64,000 nt of DNA, from contig NZ_AP028067.1 in the NCBI RefSeq assembly GCF_030297155.1, forward strand, positions 2,170,001-2,234,000, given 5' to 3'. The notes under the pieces are model-generated. The model searched no databases. It was not told the DNA's origin and was given only the letters and a program-made list of their open reading frames with translations. Below, in pieces: positions 27,658-36,750 of the stretch; the first letter of the stretch is position 1, and each line of letters opens with the position of its first letter. The translations under genes and the position numbers were made by a program. Source of the DNA: Vibrio sp. FE10. GTDB taxonomy: Bacteria; Pseudomonadota; Gammaproteobacteria; Enterobacterales; Vibrionaceae.

Positions 27658-27811
27658 AGGAGCCTGACTTTGGGGTCCAACTAAATGGTAAATCTTTAGT
27701 GGTAAGTAGTAGTGACTGGAGGTTTGGTTGATATGAGTTAACCACGTTTAAGCATTGGATAGGGTTCACCGTCAACACATCACTAGAAACGGTGTGGCTA
27801 ACTCGACTGAC

Positions 27812-27848
27812 AAAAAAGGCCACTTAACGTTGTGTTAAGTGGCCTTTG
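27812..27848 (-). terminator. Terminator of the PL7 lyase gene
   Basis: AAAGGCCACTTAAC / GTTAAGTGGCCTTT, a 14-bp perfect stem with a T-run on the minus strand. Confidence 0.82.
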
Positions 27849-27915
27849 AACATGTTCTTTGAGGCTAGCGTGTTGCTCACCCTACTCTGTTATCTATCTA
27901 TTTATTTAGCTCTAG

Positions 27916-27959
27916 CTGCTAATTGCTAACTGCTAACTGCTAACTGCTAACTGCTAACT
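27916..27959. repeat. Heptanucleotide tandem repeat (GCTAACT)
   Basis: The 7-base unit GCTAACT is repeated about five times and runs directly into the stop codon of the PL7 lyase gene. Slippage could change the 3' end spacing but not the protein. Confidence 0.85.
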
Positions 27960-28995
27960 ATTTTCCATTCAGCTTAAGTGCTGAGAAAGTCACACTGTTG
28001 TAATCGCCATTCTTTTTATCAACAGCGAAGTCGCCAGTACCTGCACAACCAGGGCCCCAAATAGGGTGAGAGTCGTTTACGCTACATTGGCCGTACGCGC
28101 CCGCTTTGTAGTAAAAATCATCTTCCGCATAACCCGTTGGTGAATCAAGTTCATCGATGCCCTTACTCAGGTCGATTTCATAGTTAACGGTATCGTGACG
28201 AGCAGTTTCAAATGTTAGGTACATCATTGTACCCTTCACTTCCACTTTGTAGCTGAACTCTTCACCTAACGCTATCCCAGCTTCACCGGGCTCTGCTGGG
28301 TTTTCCCAAGTATTACCCCATACTGGGTAAGCAATATCTGCACGGTTAGGATCTTTCTTCTCTAGGTTACGTTCATAGTTCCAGAACACTGAGCCCATCT
28401 CTTGATCAGGAAACTTCTTATAGAAGATCTTTAGTGGTTCATTACCATGCCCATAACCTGTTTTAGCTTTGATCAAAGCATCGTGTTTCTTCGCGTGTAT
28501 CTGACCAACAACCACCGAGTGAGCTGGGTATCTTTCTGGGTGCTTAGCGTTTATCGCAACGTGATTCACTTTTAGTGTCGCTTCTAGCGTTCCGCCAACC
28601 GCACTGTACTCACTAGCTTCAGGGTGGCTCGACAATGCCCACTGGTTTCCTTTATCAGCCGTATCAATCGAGAAATCGGCTCCGCGCGGCATCTGACGTA
28701 ACTCAGAGCGTGCATTTTTCGAGTTCTTCGTCGTAATCGCTTGGTTTTGTACTTCAAAGACGAGATTACCGTCTTTATCAAGATGGAAGAAATCGCTGTG
28801 TGAGTAGCTCATCATTGCCACCCCTTCGATTTCATCAACACGTCCATCTTCATTAATATCTGAAGGGATCGTTATTTTCCAATTACGCATATCGAATTTA
28901 TCGGCAGGTACGGGGTAGGAAACACCGTTATTTGCGAAAGTAACCATTGGCACAGTCGCTAATAACGCCACTGCTAATATGTTTTTCTTAAACAT
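27958..28995 (-). CDS. PL7-family alginate lyase, secreted
   Basis: A 345-residue endolytic lyase with a Sec signal peptide (cleavage near VTFA-NN) and a single PL7 beta-jelly-roll domain. The three catalytic strands are present: RSELR at 96-100, QIH at 165-167 (the Ile variant often linked with G-containing blocks), and YYKAGAYGQ at 295-303, giving the usual Arg, Gln, His and Tyr. It will cut alginate outside the cell or in the periplasm. The DINEDGRVDE stretch resembles a calcium-binding loop. It diverges from the KdgM gene at 29533 across a 537-bp region with two operator-like sites, so lyase and porin are probably co-regulated. Confidence 0.95.
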   Translation of the reverse strand: MFKKNILAVALLATVPMVTFANNGVSYPVPADKFDMRNWKITIPSDINEDGRVDEIEGVAMMSYSHSDFFHLDKDGNLVFEVQNQAITTKNSKNARSELRQMPRGADFSIDTADKGNQWALSSHPEASEYSAVGGTLEATLKVNHVAINAKHPERYPAHSVVVGQIHAKKHDALIKAKTGYGHGNEPLKIFYKKFPDQEMGSVFWNYERNLEKKDPNRADIAYPVWGNTWENPAEPGEAGIALGEEFSYKVEVKGTMMYLTFETARHDTVNYEIDLSKGIDELDSPTGYAEDDFYYKAGAYGQCSVNDSHPIWGPGCAGTGDFAVDKKNGDYNSVTFSALKLNGK

Positions 28996-29247
28996 GACTC
29001 ATCCTTTATTGTTAACAGATACTGAGTACACTCTCAGCACAGAAACTACTTTGAACACGAATTAGTACTAAATATTTTCTCTTCGACTTAAATAAACCAA
29101 CCAATAAATAGAATTTACATTTCGCCATCTTTTAACTTTTACCAAACATTTGACGGTGGTTTATATCTATATCCCTCAACATGCTCCGCTATGTTTAAAC
29201 CACAATAACTAGAACATCGATATGAAATCGTGGGAGTATCCTTACAT

Positions 29248-29260
29248 TTGTATTATTTTA
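29248..29260. promoter_or_regulatory. FadR-type half-site TTGTATTATTTTA
   Basis: Same asymmetric form as before the PL38 gene (18316). It lies about 250 bp upstream of the PL7 gene and 270 bp upstream of the porin gene. Confidence 0.45.
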
Positions 29261-29434
29261 ACACATACATCTAACTGAGCTTACAAGGTTTGTTAATATG
29301 AGAACTGAGTCATGATTGATTTGATTGATCAGCTTTAAATTGGGATATTCATAACATTTAGCTATATAAATAGGCCATTAGTCGGAACTTTTGATAGATC
29401 TCACAGAAATATAGCCCAAGAATAAATACCATAT

Positions 29435-29445
29435 TTGTCATACAT
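29435..29445. promoter_or_regulatory. FadR-type operator TTGTCATACAT
   Basis: Close to the site at 46332 (TTGTCATACAA). It fits the general TNGTNNNACNA pattern except for the last base and lies 87 bp upstream of the KdgM gene. Confidence 0.5.
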
Positions 29446-29532
29446 TAATTTAATACCATGTAAGGTATTGGTTTGTGAGCCAGGGGTACATTGGATGTAT
29501 CCAGAATAAAAAAATAATAGTGAGACAAAGGT

Positions 29533-30393
29533 ATGAATTCTGTTACAAAAATTGCTGCAGCTGTTGCTTGTACTCTTTTAGCGGGCACAGCGACTGCTAC
29601 AACACTTGATTACCGTTATGAGTATCGTGCAGCGACTGACTATACAAAAACTAACGGTGACGAAGCGCATGTTGACGCTCGCCATCAACACCGAGTTAAG
29701 CTAGGTGAAAGCTTTAAGCTGTCAGACAAGTGGAAGCACTCTACTGGTCTAGAACTTAAGTTCCACGGTGATGACTCTTACTACGATGAAGATTCAGGCT
29801 CTGTTAAATCAGCGAACAGTAGAAGCTTCTATGATGGAAATTGGTACATCTATGGTATGGAAATTGATAACACAGCTACATACAAAATAGACAACAATTG
29901 GTATCTACAAATGGGGATGCCTATTGCCTGGGATTGGGATGAGCCTAATGCTAACGATGGCGACTGGAAGATGAAGAAGGTTACGTTCAAACCTCAGTTC
30001 CGCGTTGGTTATAAAGCAGATATGGGCCTTACGACTGCCATTCGTTACCGTCACGAATACGCAGATTTCCGTAACCATACTCAATTTGGTGACAAAGATT
30101 CAGAGACCGGCGAGCGTTTAGAGTCCGCACAGAAATCAAAAGTTACATTAACCGGTTCTTACAAAATTGAATCGATTCCCAAGCTTGGCCTTTCTTACGA
30201 AGCAAACTATGTAAAATCTTTGGATAACGTACTCCTTTACAACAGTGATGACTGGGAATGGGATGCAGGTTTAAAAGTTAACTACAAGTTCGGTTCTTGG
30301 AAACCTTTTGCTGAAATCTGGTCATCTGATATCAGCTCATCTTCTAAAGATCGTGAAGCAAAATACCGTGTTGGCGTTGCTTACTCATTCTAA
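29533..30393 (+). CDS. KdgM-family porin, longer form
   Basis: A 286-residue outer-membrane beta-barrel with signal peptide ending TATA-TT, mature start LDYRYEYRAATDY, and C-terminal GVAYSF. The strand with IRYRHEYADFRNH matches the basic channel strand of KdgM (LRYRHEFRDY in the shorter copy). It is about 60 residues longer than the copy at 19686, mostly in extra loops (DDSYYDEDSGSVKSANSR), which may change selectivity. It would admit alginate oligomers released by the lyases. It may form an operon with the beta-helix lipoprotein gene 193 bp downstream, since no strong terminator was seen between them. Confidence 0.9.
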   Translation: MNSVTKIAAAVACTLLAGTATATTLDYRYEYRAATDYTKTNGDEAHVDARHQHRVKLGESFKLSDKWKHSTGLELKFHGDDSYYDEDSGSVKSANSRSFYDGNWYIYGMEIDNTATYKIDNNWYLQMGMPIAWDWDEPNANDGDWKMKKVTFKPQFRVGYKADMGLTTAIRYRHEYADFRNHTQFGDKDSETGERLESAQKSKVTLTGSYKIESIPKLGLSYEANYVKSLDNVLLYNSDDWEWDAGLKVNYKFGSWKPFAEIWSSDISSSSKDREAKYRVGVAYSF

Positions 30394-30586
30394 TTAGAAA
30401 ATAGTCAACTTATTAAAGCACCCCTCTCCTCTTGTAAAATTTTGGGGCATATTTAATTACTTTATTTTAAAGAATAGGATGTTCTAATTAATATTAGTTT
30501 TATCCTAATAAAATATTTAACGACTATTCATTATCTATTTCTTATGTGGTTTACATATGGATTTAATATCATAAAGAGAATATTTT

Positions 30587-31825
30587 ATGCAGATTTCTAA
30601 AATCGCTACTGCTGTCGCCCTTTCGACAGGTTTATTATTTGGTTGTAACAGTGATGGTTTACCAATTCCAACAGACCCAGGCGGAACTGACCCTGTTGAA
30701 CCTGTTGAACCTGTTGAAGTTTACTCTATAGAAAACGTCTATTGGGATCTGACAGGTGGTGCTGTTGCTGCACAGTCACTCAGCGGAACTTCACCATATC
30801 GCTTTGATAATGATGAGGAAGGTACTCGTGCTCTAAGCATTTACAGTGGAGACGTAGCTAATGGCTTCACTTTTGAGAGTTCAATATATACTGCTGAAGA
30901 AGAAGGTGTTGTTTCCTTTGAAGGTAAGGACTGTACTTACACAGTGACTGAGCAACAGCTAGATATGACATGTGAAAAAGATGACGTAGAAACAGCTTAC
31001 TCAGCAACAGAGATTACAGATGAATCTGTTATAACTGCATTAGAAAATGCCGATGATGGAAAACCTAAATCAGTCGATGATGTGAACGCTGCGATTGCAT
31101 CAGCAGAAGATGGCGCGATTATTGAACTATCATCTCAAGGTACATTTGATACTGGCGTTATCGAGTTAAACAAAGCCGTTATACTTGATGGTGCTAGTTT
31201 GGTAACAATTACCGGAGATGCTTGTATTGATGTCACTGCACCCGGTGCTAGTATCAAAAACATGACTTTTGCCAATGATAATTTGGCCGGATGTTTTGGT
31301 AGAGAGTCAGCAGGTACTTCAGATAATGAAACTGGTGCGATCATCATTGGTAAAATTGGTAAAGATTCAGATCCTGTAGCACTTGAAAACCTAAAGTTCG
31401 ATGCAAACGGAATTACCGAAGATGATCTAGGTACTAAAAAAGCAAGTTGGTTATTCTCTCGAGGTTACTTTACATTAGACAATAGCGAATTTTTCGGTTT
31501 AAGTGGCAGTATCCAAAATAATGCAATTCGTATTAACTGTAGTAGTAACAACGCGCGATTTGGTTCACAAATCACAAATAATACATTCACTATTAAATCT
31601 GGTGGTAGTGATGTTGGCGGAATTAAAGTTGGTGATTCTAGCGGTGCGGAAATAAAGGATAACGATAATAACAACACCTGTAATGTAACTGTCGAAAGTA
31701 ATACGTTCAATGGTTATAAAACCCTACTTTCAGCAGACAACACTAGCGATTTTAGAAATACAGCTATTTACGCACAACCATCTGCAATTAACACTGAGGC
31801 AGGTAAAGAAAATATCTTGAACTAA
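30587..31825 (+). CDS. Parallel beta-helix lipoprotein of unknown function
   Basis: A 412-residue lipoprotein: lipobox LFGC with Cys20, then a flexible VEPVEPVEV linker. Residues 45-150 form a small domain with two cysteines (DCTYTV, LDMTCEKDD). From about 165 to 400 there is a right-handed parallel beta-helix (ALISLS-like turns: GVIELNKAVILDGASLVTIT, ASIKNMTFANDN, NNAIRINCSSNNARFGSQIT). The catalytic Lys/Arg pair of PL6 enzymes is not seen at the right spacing, so an active lyase is not supported. It could be a surface polysaccharide-binding protein or a lyase of an unlisted family. It lies between the KdgM porin and lyase genes. Confidence 0.85.
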   Translation: MQISKIATAVALSTGLLFGCNSDGLPIPTDPGGTDPVEPVEPVEVYSIENVYWDLTGGAVAAQSLSGTSPYRFDNDEEGTRALSIYSGDVANGFTFESSIYTAEEEGVVSFEGKDCTYTVTEQQLDMTCEKDDVETAYSATEITDESVITALENADDGKPKSVDDVNAAIASAEDGAIIELSSQGTFDTGVIELNKAVILDGASLVTITGDACIDVTAPGASIKNMTFANDNLAGCFGRESAGTSDNETGAIIIGKIGKDSDPVALENLKFDANGITEDDLGTKKASWLFSRGYFTLDNSEFFGLSGSIQNNAIRINCSSNNARFGSQITNNTFTIKSGGSDVGGIKVGDSSGAEIKDNDNNNTCNVTVESNTFNGYKTLLSADNTSDFRNTAIYAQPSAINTEAGKENILN

Positions 31826-31844
31826 GACTAAGACTAAGACTAAG
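31821..31844. repeat. Hexanucleotide tandem repeat (ACTAAG) at a stop codon
   Basis: ACTAAG is repeated four times. The stop codon of the beta-helix lipoprotein (TAA at 31823-31825) lies in the first unit. Confidence 0.85.
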
Positions 31845-31902
31845 AATATCAAAATAGGCTAGTTGACATGCTGTTTTCTTATCATGGAACCTGATTTATC
31901 CA

Positions 31903-31932
31903 AAGCCATAGCAACTGCTATGGCTTTTTTAT
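31903..31932 (+). terminator. Terminator of the beta-helix lipoprotein gene
   Basis: AAAGCCATAGC / GCTATGGCTTT stem followed by a T-run. Confidence 0.82.
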
Positions 31933-32706
31933 TTTTTAAAACACAGAGCTTATGACACGATTAAATCTAACAAGCCAAATATCTATTTTATTAACTCTAA
32001 TGAAAAACCAGAATAACTCTTGCGCTAATTGTCATTCTGTCTTTCTACTGTTCTAGCCCTCTCAAAGCCCTGTATCTATCATAGATAGACAAAGTCTCTC
32101 AGTTATACTAATACCTACAAATTATTATTCAGCGTCATCGTACAACTACAATCAGGGCATTTATGACCTGCAAGTAACTAACGCTAAAGCACACAACCTT
32201 GAGCTGATAGAGTCGTTTGATTATCGACTTTAACCTACCTATGTATTTCATAGAGCATAAGAGCTAATAGAATGATGGCTAACCCTGCCCTTCTAATTAT
32301 GAAAGAGTTAAAGCACTATTTATGGCGGTTGCTAGGAGTCTTACTCAACAACCCAAGAGTGACGGTTTCAAGAACAGTACGGGAGTAGTCAGCCGAGCTA
32401 ACGTTTATAAGTAGACCACGCACAATAATACGTTCGTGCATTGGCAAAGCCTTGAGAACGAGGTCAAAGTTTTCGAGCTATGGTGATTTCGATAAACATC
32501 ACGACATTATTTGGGTTTGAATCCGCGACAAATTTGTCTATTAGTAACTGAGATAATCATGAGCGAGGTTAATGGTGACTGAAACTGATAATGACTAAAG
32601 TTAATACTGAATGAGCTTAATGATAATTTCTTAAACTCTGTGTAACTGATAACTACCCCCTCTTCTACTCAATTAAATTATACGCTTAAGCCCAAATACC
32701 AGACAC
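31933..32706. other. Gene-free spacer
   Basis: No supported gene, operator or strong structure. Short frames here (for example around 32300) are broken by stops and look like decayed coding sequence, but I cannot name the source. Confidence 0.4.
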
Positions 32707-32740
32707 AAAAAAGCCTCCGAACTCTAGGAGTTGGAGGCTA
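32707..32740 (-). terminator. Terminator of the CBM32-PL7 lyase gene
   Basis: AGCCTCC ... GGAGGCT stem with inner AACT/AGTT pairing and six T on the minus strand, 18 bp beyond the stop codon. Confidence 0.8.
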
Positions 32741-32757
32741 TTGTTTATTTGGTTAGA

Positions 32758-34326
32758 TTACTTTTTGTATTGATCGTGCGATACGTCTAGCTGGTAGAAA
32801 GTCGCTTGTGAGTAATCGTCTAGGTCGCCGCTGATGTTTTGGTTGTAAACACCCGCTTTGAAGTACATGTATTTGCCGCCAACGTCGTAGCCGCTTTCGC
32901 TCATATCAACCACTTGTACAACGTCGTCTTTGCCTTCACGCATTAAGCTAACAGTCATCGTGTTGCCTTTAACGTCAATGCGGTAGCTGAACACTTCGCC
33001 AAGCGCGATACCATCTTCACCCACTTCAGCCGTCATGTCGCCCACTAGAGGGTAGAAGTCCTCTTTGGTCGCGTCTTGGCTTTCGTGTGCAAAGTAAACT
33101 GCGCCCGTTGCTTGGTTTGGCAATTTACGGTAGTACAAACGAATCGGCTCATCGTTTTGATCGTGAATCTGACCGATGATAAAACGACCTACTTCATTCG
33201 CATTACCCGTTGTTGTTGCGTGGTCGATTTTCAATGTCGCTTCTAGAACGCCGTCAATACCTGCGGCAGCTTCTAGGTCAGACTCAGGTGCGCTTGAGAA
33301 TACCCAGTTGTTCTTATTAACACCTTTAGTGCTGATAGACTGGTCACCACGACGCATCATCTCACGAAGTTCAGTACGCGCGTACTTAGTGTTTTTAGAT
33401 GTACGTACACCTTTCACGTAAGCCTTGAATACTAGGCCGCCGTCGTCTGCTGTGTAGAAGATTTCTGGGTGTTGGTAACCGTTTGCAAGGTTCCACTCAG
33501 ACACATCATCAGGCTTGCCATTTTTGTCATGATCGAATGGTTGAGATAGGTACCAGTGAGTCATATCAAAGTTTTCGCTCGGTGCATTAGCCGCAACAGG
33601 TGTTGCTGGTAGACCTGTTGGTACTGGTAGCGCACTACGAGTGTCACATTCAACTGAAGTTTTACAAGGGTAAACCGCTGCGACACCGAAGTTACCAGAA
33701 CGAAGATCTTTTCGTGCGGCCTTGTGGGCTTTCTCTGCTGCTTTCATTTCAGCGATCATTACGGCTTCTGCAGCAACAACATCTGAAGTAATGATATGAC
33801 TAGCCGGACAAGCGTTAACATTACAGTTAACCGCCGCTAGTTCAGTCACACTGTTCCAACCATTTTTGGTGTTGCCGTGACCAACGTATCTCACGTAACG
33901 TGCTTTAACCGCAGGCTCAAACTGAAAACGCTCTAGGCCAATCGCTTTACCTGAACTCATTTGGTTTTCAAGTACGGTTGTCCAGTTTTCACCGTCAACA
34001 CTAACTTGAATATCAAATTTAGATTGACGCTCATTACCTTTGCTAAATGATGCTTGAACAGCGTCAAACTCTTGCACTGAACCATAATCCAACATGGCCC
34101 ATTCGCCGTCACCTGCAGAAGACCAACGGGTTGTTAAGTCTTGGTCAAACAAACGATCAGGGCCGTTACCATCGTGGCTACTAGCGGTCATAGCAACCGG
34201 TGTTAGGATAGCTTCACCGGTCTCTTTGTTATTTGGAAAATCTGCTGTAGGCGTGCTTGTGCTTGCACAGCCAACCGCAAGTAAAATAGAAGAAGCGAGT
34301 AAGGTTTTTAGAGTGATTTGTTTCAT
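32758..34326 (-). CDS. alyB: CBM32-PL7 alginate lyase, lipoprotein (AlyB type)
   Basis: A 522-residue lipoprotein from ATG 34326 (MKQITLKTLL; eight codons inside the longest frame). Lipobox LAVGC gives Cys20. Order of domains: CBM32/F5-8 carbohydrate-binding module about 38-168 (LFDQDLTTRWSSAGDGEW, ARYVRYVGHG), a long charged helix about 178-210 (AEAVMIAEMKAAEKAHKAAR), and a PL7 domain about 250-520 with RTELR (317-321), QIH (386-388) and YFKAGVYNQ (488-496). The CBM32-helix-PL7 layout is that of AlyB from V. splendidus. The enzyme should cut alginate endolytically at the cell surface. Gene name is by architecture, not by search. Confidence 0.92.
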   Translation of the reverse strand: MKQITLKTLLASSILLAVGCASTSTPTADFPNNKETGEAILTPVAMTASSHDGNGPDRLFDQDLTTRWSSAGDGEWAMLDYGSVQEFDAVQASFSKGNERQSKFDIQVSVDGENWTTVLENQMSSGKAIGLERFQFEPAVKARYVRYVGHGNTKNGWNSVTELAAVNCNVNACPASHIITSDVVAAEAVMIAEMKAAEKAHKAARKDLRSGNFGVAAVYPCKTSVECDTRSALPVPTGLPATPVAANAPSENFDMTHWYLSQPFDHDKNGKPDDVSEWNLANGYQHPEIFYTADDGGLVFKAYVKGVRTSKNTKYARTELREMMRRGDQSISTKGVNKNNWVFSSAPESDLEAAAGIDGVLEATLKIDHATTTGNANEVGRFIIGQIHDQNDEPIRLYYRKLPNQATGAVYFAHESQDATKEDFYPLVGDMTAEVGEDGIALGEVFSYRIDVKGNTMTVSLMREGKDDVVQVVDMSESGYDVGGKYMYFKAGVYNQNISGDLDDYSQATFYQLDVSHDQYKK

Positions 34327-34339
34327 ATTTAATCCATTA

Positions 34340-34350
34340 TTATAATACAA
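34340..34350. promoter_or_regulatory. Operator-like site in the alyB leader (TTATAATACAA)
   Basis: It has one good half (TACAA) and ends 14 bp before the alyB ATG. The same 11 bases occur again at 34447. Confidence 0.4.
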
Positions 34351-34446
34351 AGACAGCGTTCGTAAGTGAAAGCTAAATCAGCAAACACGAGCTATAAGGC
34401 AATTCCTCTCTCAGTATTTGCGATAACACAAAAATATTACGTAATC

Positions 34447-34457
34447 TTATAATACAA
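34447..34457. promoter_or_regulatory. Operator-like site upstream of alyB (TTATAATACAA)
   Basis: Repeats the 34340 sequence 107 bp upstream, with AATAA following as at other sites. Confidence 0.42.
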
Positions 34458-34678
34458 ATAAAACATTTCATTGAATAAATGAGACTAGGAACACTTTCCG
34501 ATCTGCCATACTTTAACTGGATCACACTTCCTATTGATAAAAGACAATATATATAAATTAGGAATACAAAATAGGCTAGCAAGCCGAAGAACAACCACGT
34601 TGAAACGACAAGTTTTGAACTCAATGAACCCGATTTTTCATCAATAAAAACAAGCAATCACCTCCCCTTCCAGAAAAC

Positions 34679-34716
34679 AAAAAGACCACCTTGTTAGAAA
34701 CAAATGTGGCCTTTAG
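34679..34716 (-). terminator. Terminator of the tandem PL7 gene
   Basis: AGGCCAC ... GTGGTCT stem (G-T pairs) with TTTTTG following on the minus strand, about 50 bp beyond the stop codon at 34770. Confidence 0.65.
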
Positions 34717-34769
34717 ATATCAGTTATAACTATTCAAGCATCAGTGATGGTATTCAAGTTCCGGGATAC

Positions 34770-36512
34770 TCAATAGTGTGTGGATCTAAGAGCGCTAAAG
34801 CTCACATCAAACACCTCACCGGCATAATCGCTATCAGGCTTAAATTGAGGGTAGATACCCGCTTTGAAATAGAATGCAATGTCTGTCGATGTCCAATCTG
34901 ACGTCAATAAAACCGTCTCTCCATCTTTGTCTTGATAGTCTTCCCCCCAAGCAATCATGTGCGATACCGTATTAGTTCCATCTGAATCATGAGTCGCCAG
35001 ATAAACACCATTTTGGTTAGCGCGAATCGTATATCGCCACTCTTCGCTGGCCGAGTAAGTACCTAACTCAACACTGAACGGTTCACAATAATCGCAGTCT
35101 TGATTATTACGCTCAAAGTCCGAGTTCAATATGACTCGCACTGGCTTACCCTCTCCTTCCCACAGCAACTTGACCAAGGCTTGATTGATCTTCCAACCGT
35201 GAATTTGCCCAAGCACCACTTTCGGGTCTTGGTTATTGATATTCGGGTAGTCTTCAATTCGTAAACTTGCGGTTAGCTCGTGACTGGTAGCGTTCGTTCT
35301 AGTGTCGTTCAAATACCAACTTGTATCTTCATCGCTAGTACTGCAATCCGGTTGAGCACTGCTTTGATACAACTCCCTGAACTCAGAGCGAATATAGCTA
35401 GAGTTTTGGGTAGAAGTGCCATATCCCATATCCGCTCTAAAGTGCATTCTTCCTTCATCTGTGTTGAAGTAAGAAAGGTTGATATCGCTGTGGTACACAT
35501 CGCTGTCATTTGAAAGAAGATCTTTGCTCGATTCACAACGCTCCGGTTCTAATTCAGCAGCACTGTCACCACCAGATCCATACCAAGTGTCTTTACTCGC
35601 GGGAATGGTCAGCTTCCAATCATTAATGTCCCAATCGTTTGAACCATTAATTTGAGTCGTGGTGTATCTCAAGGCCTGATAGTAAGCGGTCGCTTCACCA
35701 TTTTCGAACTGGTTGTAGATACCCGCTTTGAAGTAACTCAATAGTTGCTGCCAATACGCGACATCTTGATTCACTTTTATTTCGTCATTCACTTTGATCG
35801 ACAGTGTGTTTTCATAAACAGAAAGATCAAACTTGGTAAAACTATCCAGTTCCGCCTCTCCTAAATCGTAGCGATCGTACGAAGTGGCATAACAATCCGT
35901 AGAGTCAGCAGCACTGCTACAGTCAATCGCATTGTTCTTCATGACCGCCCAATAATGTCCCGTGAGGCCTTCCCTCTCTTGCTCCCACACCACACGTAAT
36001 AACGGATGAGGAATGTAACCTGTGCCATTCGCGTCAGTGCCCTTATTGTGTATCTGTAGCAACGTAACTTCATCGTGATCAGCGGGTGAACTCGCCATTG
36101 CATGTTCGATATCAGGTAAGCTTATTTCCGCATACAGGCTTCGTCTTACACCAGTTTCATTGATATCAAAGTTTTCTCCCTCACGAACCTCTGAACGCAT
36201 CTTATAGTTCGCCATTTTGAAAATTAGGTTTTCCGTCTCTTTATCCGCGTAAAAATAATCACTGATGTAGCCATCGAAATCCCCATCTTTAACTTCAGAA
36301 GTTTTATTACCCTGTGTGCCGTTAGGATCCGATACCTGAAGGTCAGAACTCGAGAGGATGTTTTGATACTTAGCAATATCATAAGGCGCAACAACGCCAT
36401 AGGACGATCCTGGATTGGTGTTATCAGAAGATTCACTACTATCACTTGAGCTGCTTCCACCGCAGCCGTATGTGAGCGAAGCGAGCGCAACGATGATGAT
36501 TGGCTTATTCAC
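34770..36512 (-). CDS. Tandem PL7-PL7 alginate lyase, probable lipoprotein
   Basis: A 580-residue protein with two full PL7 domains in one chain. Domain 1 (about 45-285) has RSEVR 106-110, QIH 153-155, YFKAGIYNQ 260-268. Domain 2 (about 293-578) has RSEFR 375-379, QIH 436-438, YFKAGIYPQ 548-556. Both keep the catalytic Arg, Gln, His and Tyr, so both look active. The N-terminus MNKPIIIVALASLTYGC followed by Gly-Gly-Ser-rich spacer suggests a lipoprotein with Cys17, although the lipobox is atypical. The two domains are clearly different from each other, so this is an old duplication or fusion. The operator-like site at 36555 precedes it. Confidence 0.93.
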   Translation of the reverse strand: MNKPIIIVALASLTYGCGGSSSSDSSESSDNTNPGSSYGVVAPYDIAKYQNILSSSDLQVSDPNGTQGNKTSEVKDGDFDGYISDYFYADKETENLIFKMANYKMRSEVREGENFDINETGVRRSLYAEISLPDIEHAMASSPADHDEVTLLQIHNKGTDANGTGYIPHPLLRVVWEQEREGLTGHYWAVMKNNAIDCSSAADSTDCYATSYDRYDLGEAELDSFTKFDLSVYENTLSIKVNDEIKVNQDVAYWQQLLSYFKAGIYNQFENGEATAYYQALRYTTTQINGSNDWDINDWKLTIPASKDTWYGSGGDSAAELEPERCESSKDLLSNDSDVYHSDINLSYFNTDEGRMHFRADMGYGTSTQNSSYIRSEFRELYQSSAQPDCSTSDEDTSWYLNDTRTNATSHELTASLRIEDYPNINNQDPKVVLGQIHGWKINQALVKLLWEGEGKPVRVILNSDFERNNQDCDYCEPFSVELGTYSASEEWRYTIRANQNGVYLATHDSDGTNTVSHMIAWGEDYQDKDGETVLLTSDWTSTDIAFYFKAGIYPQFKPDSDYAGEVFDVSFSALRSTHY

Positions 36513-36554
36513 ATTTATCTCACTTATCCATAAGAGTAGAGTGATAATGTATAT

Positions 36555-36567
36555 TTGTACTATTTTA
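36555..36567. promoter_or_regulatory. FadR-type half-site TTGTACTATTTTA
   Basis: Same asymmetric form as at 18316 and 29248, ending 42 bp before the tandem PL7 start at 36512. Confidence 0.45.
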
Positions 36568-36656
36568 TGTCAATTGTGAGTTTATCAGAATGTGAGATGC
36601 GACAGATGAAGTTATATGAGTAGATTTCACGTAGGGTTTGAGACAAAAACAACGCA

Positions 36657-36697
36657 GAAAGGCCACTCCAAACTCGAAAGTTATTGAGTGGCTCTTT
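36657..36697 (-). terminator. Stem-loop downstream of the Cache chemoreceptor gene
   Basis: AAAGGCCACTC / GAGTGGCTCTTT pairs across a 17-base loop, about 55 bp beyond the stop at 36751. The T-run is weak. Confidence 0.5.
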
Positions 36698-36750
36698 GAC
36701 TAAAAATAAAATTTAAAATACTGATTTTTAAATATTATTTATGGAAGCAA

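Larger units (their letters stand above)
28996..29532. other. Divergent promoter region between PL7 lyase and KdgM porin
   Basis: No gene. It holds two operator-like sites at 29248 and 29435, and is AT-rich as expected for a divergent promoter. Confidence 0.55.

Noticed and set aside
30587..31825. Calling the beta-helix lipoprotein a PL6 alginate lyase
   Set aside because: The PL6 Lys and Arg (21 residues apart, in KS-D-N and LRHG contexts) are not found, so only fold and location support it.
32100..32620. Remnant of a transposase gene
   Set aside because: Short broken frames look like decayed coding sequence, but no transposase motif or terminal repeat could be identified.
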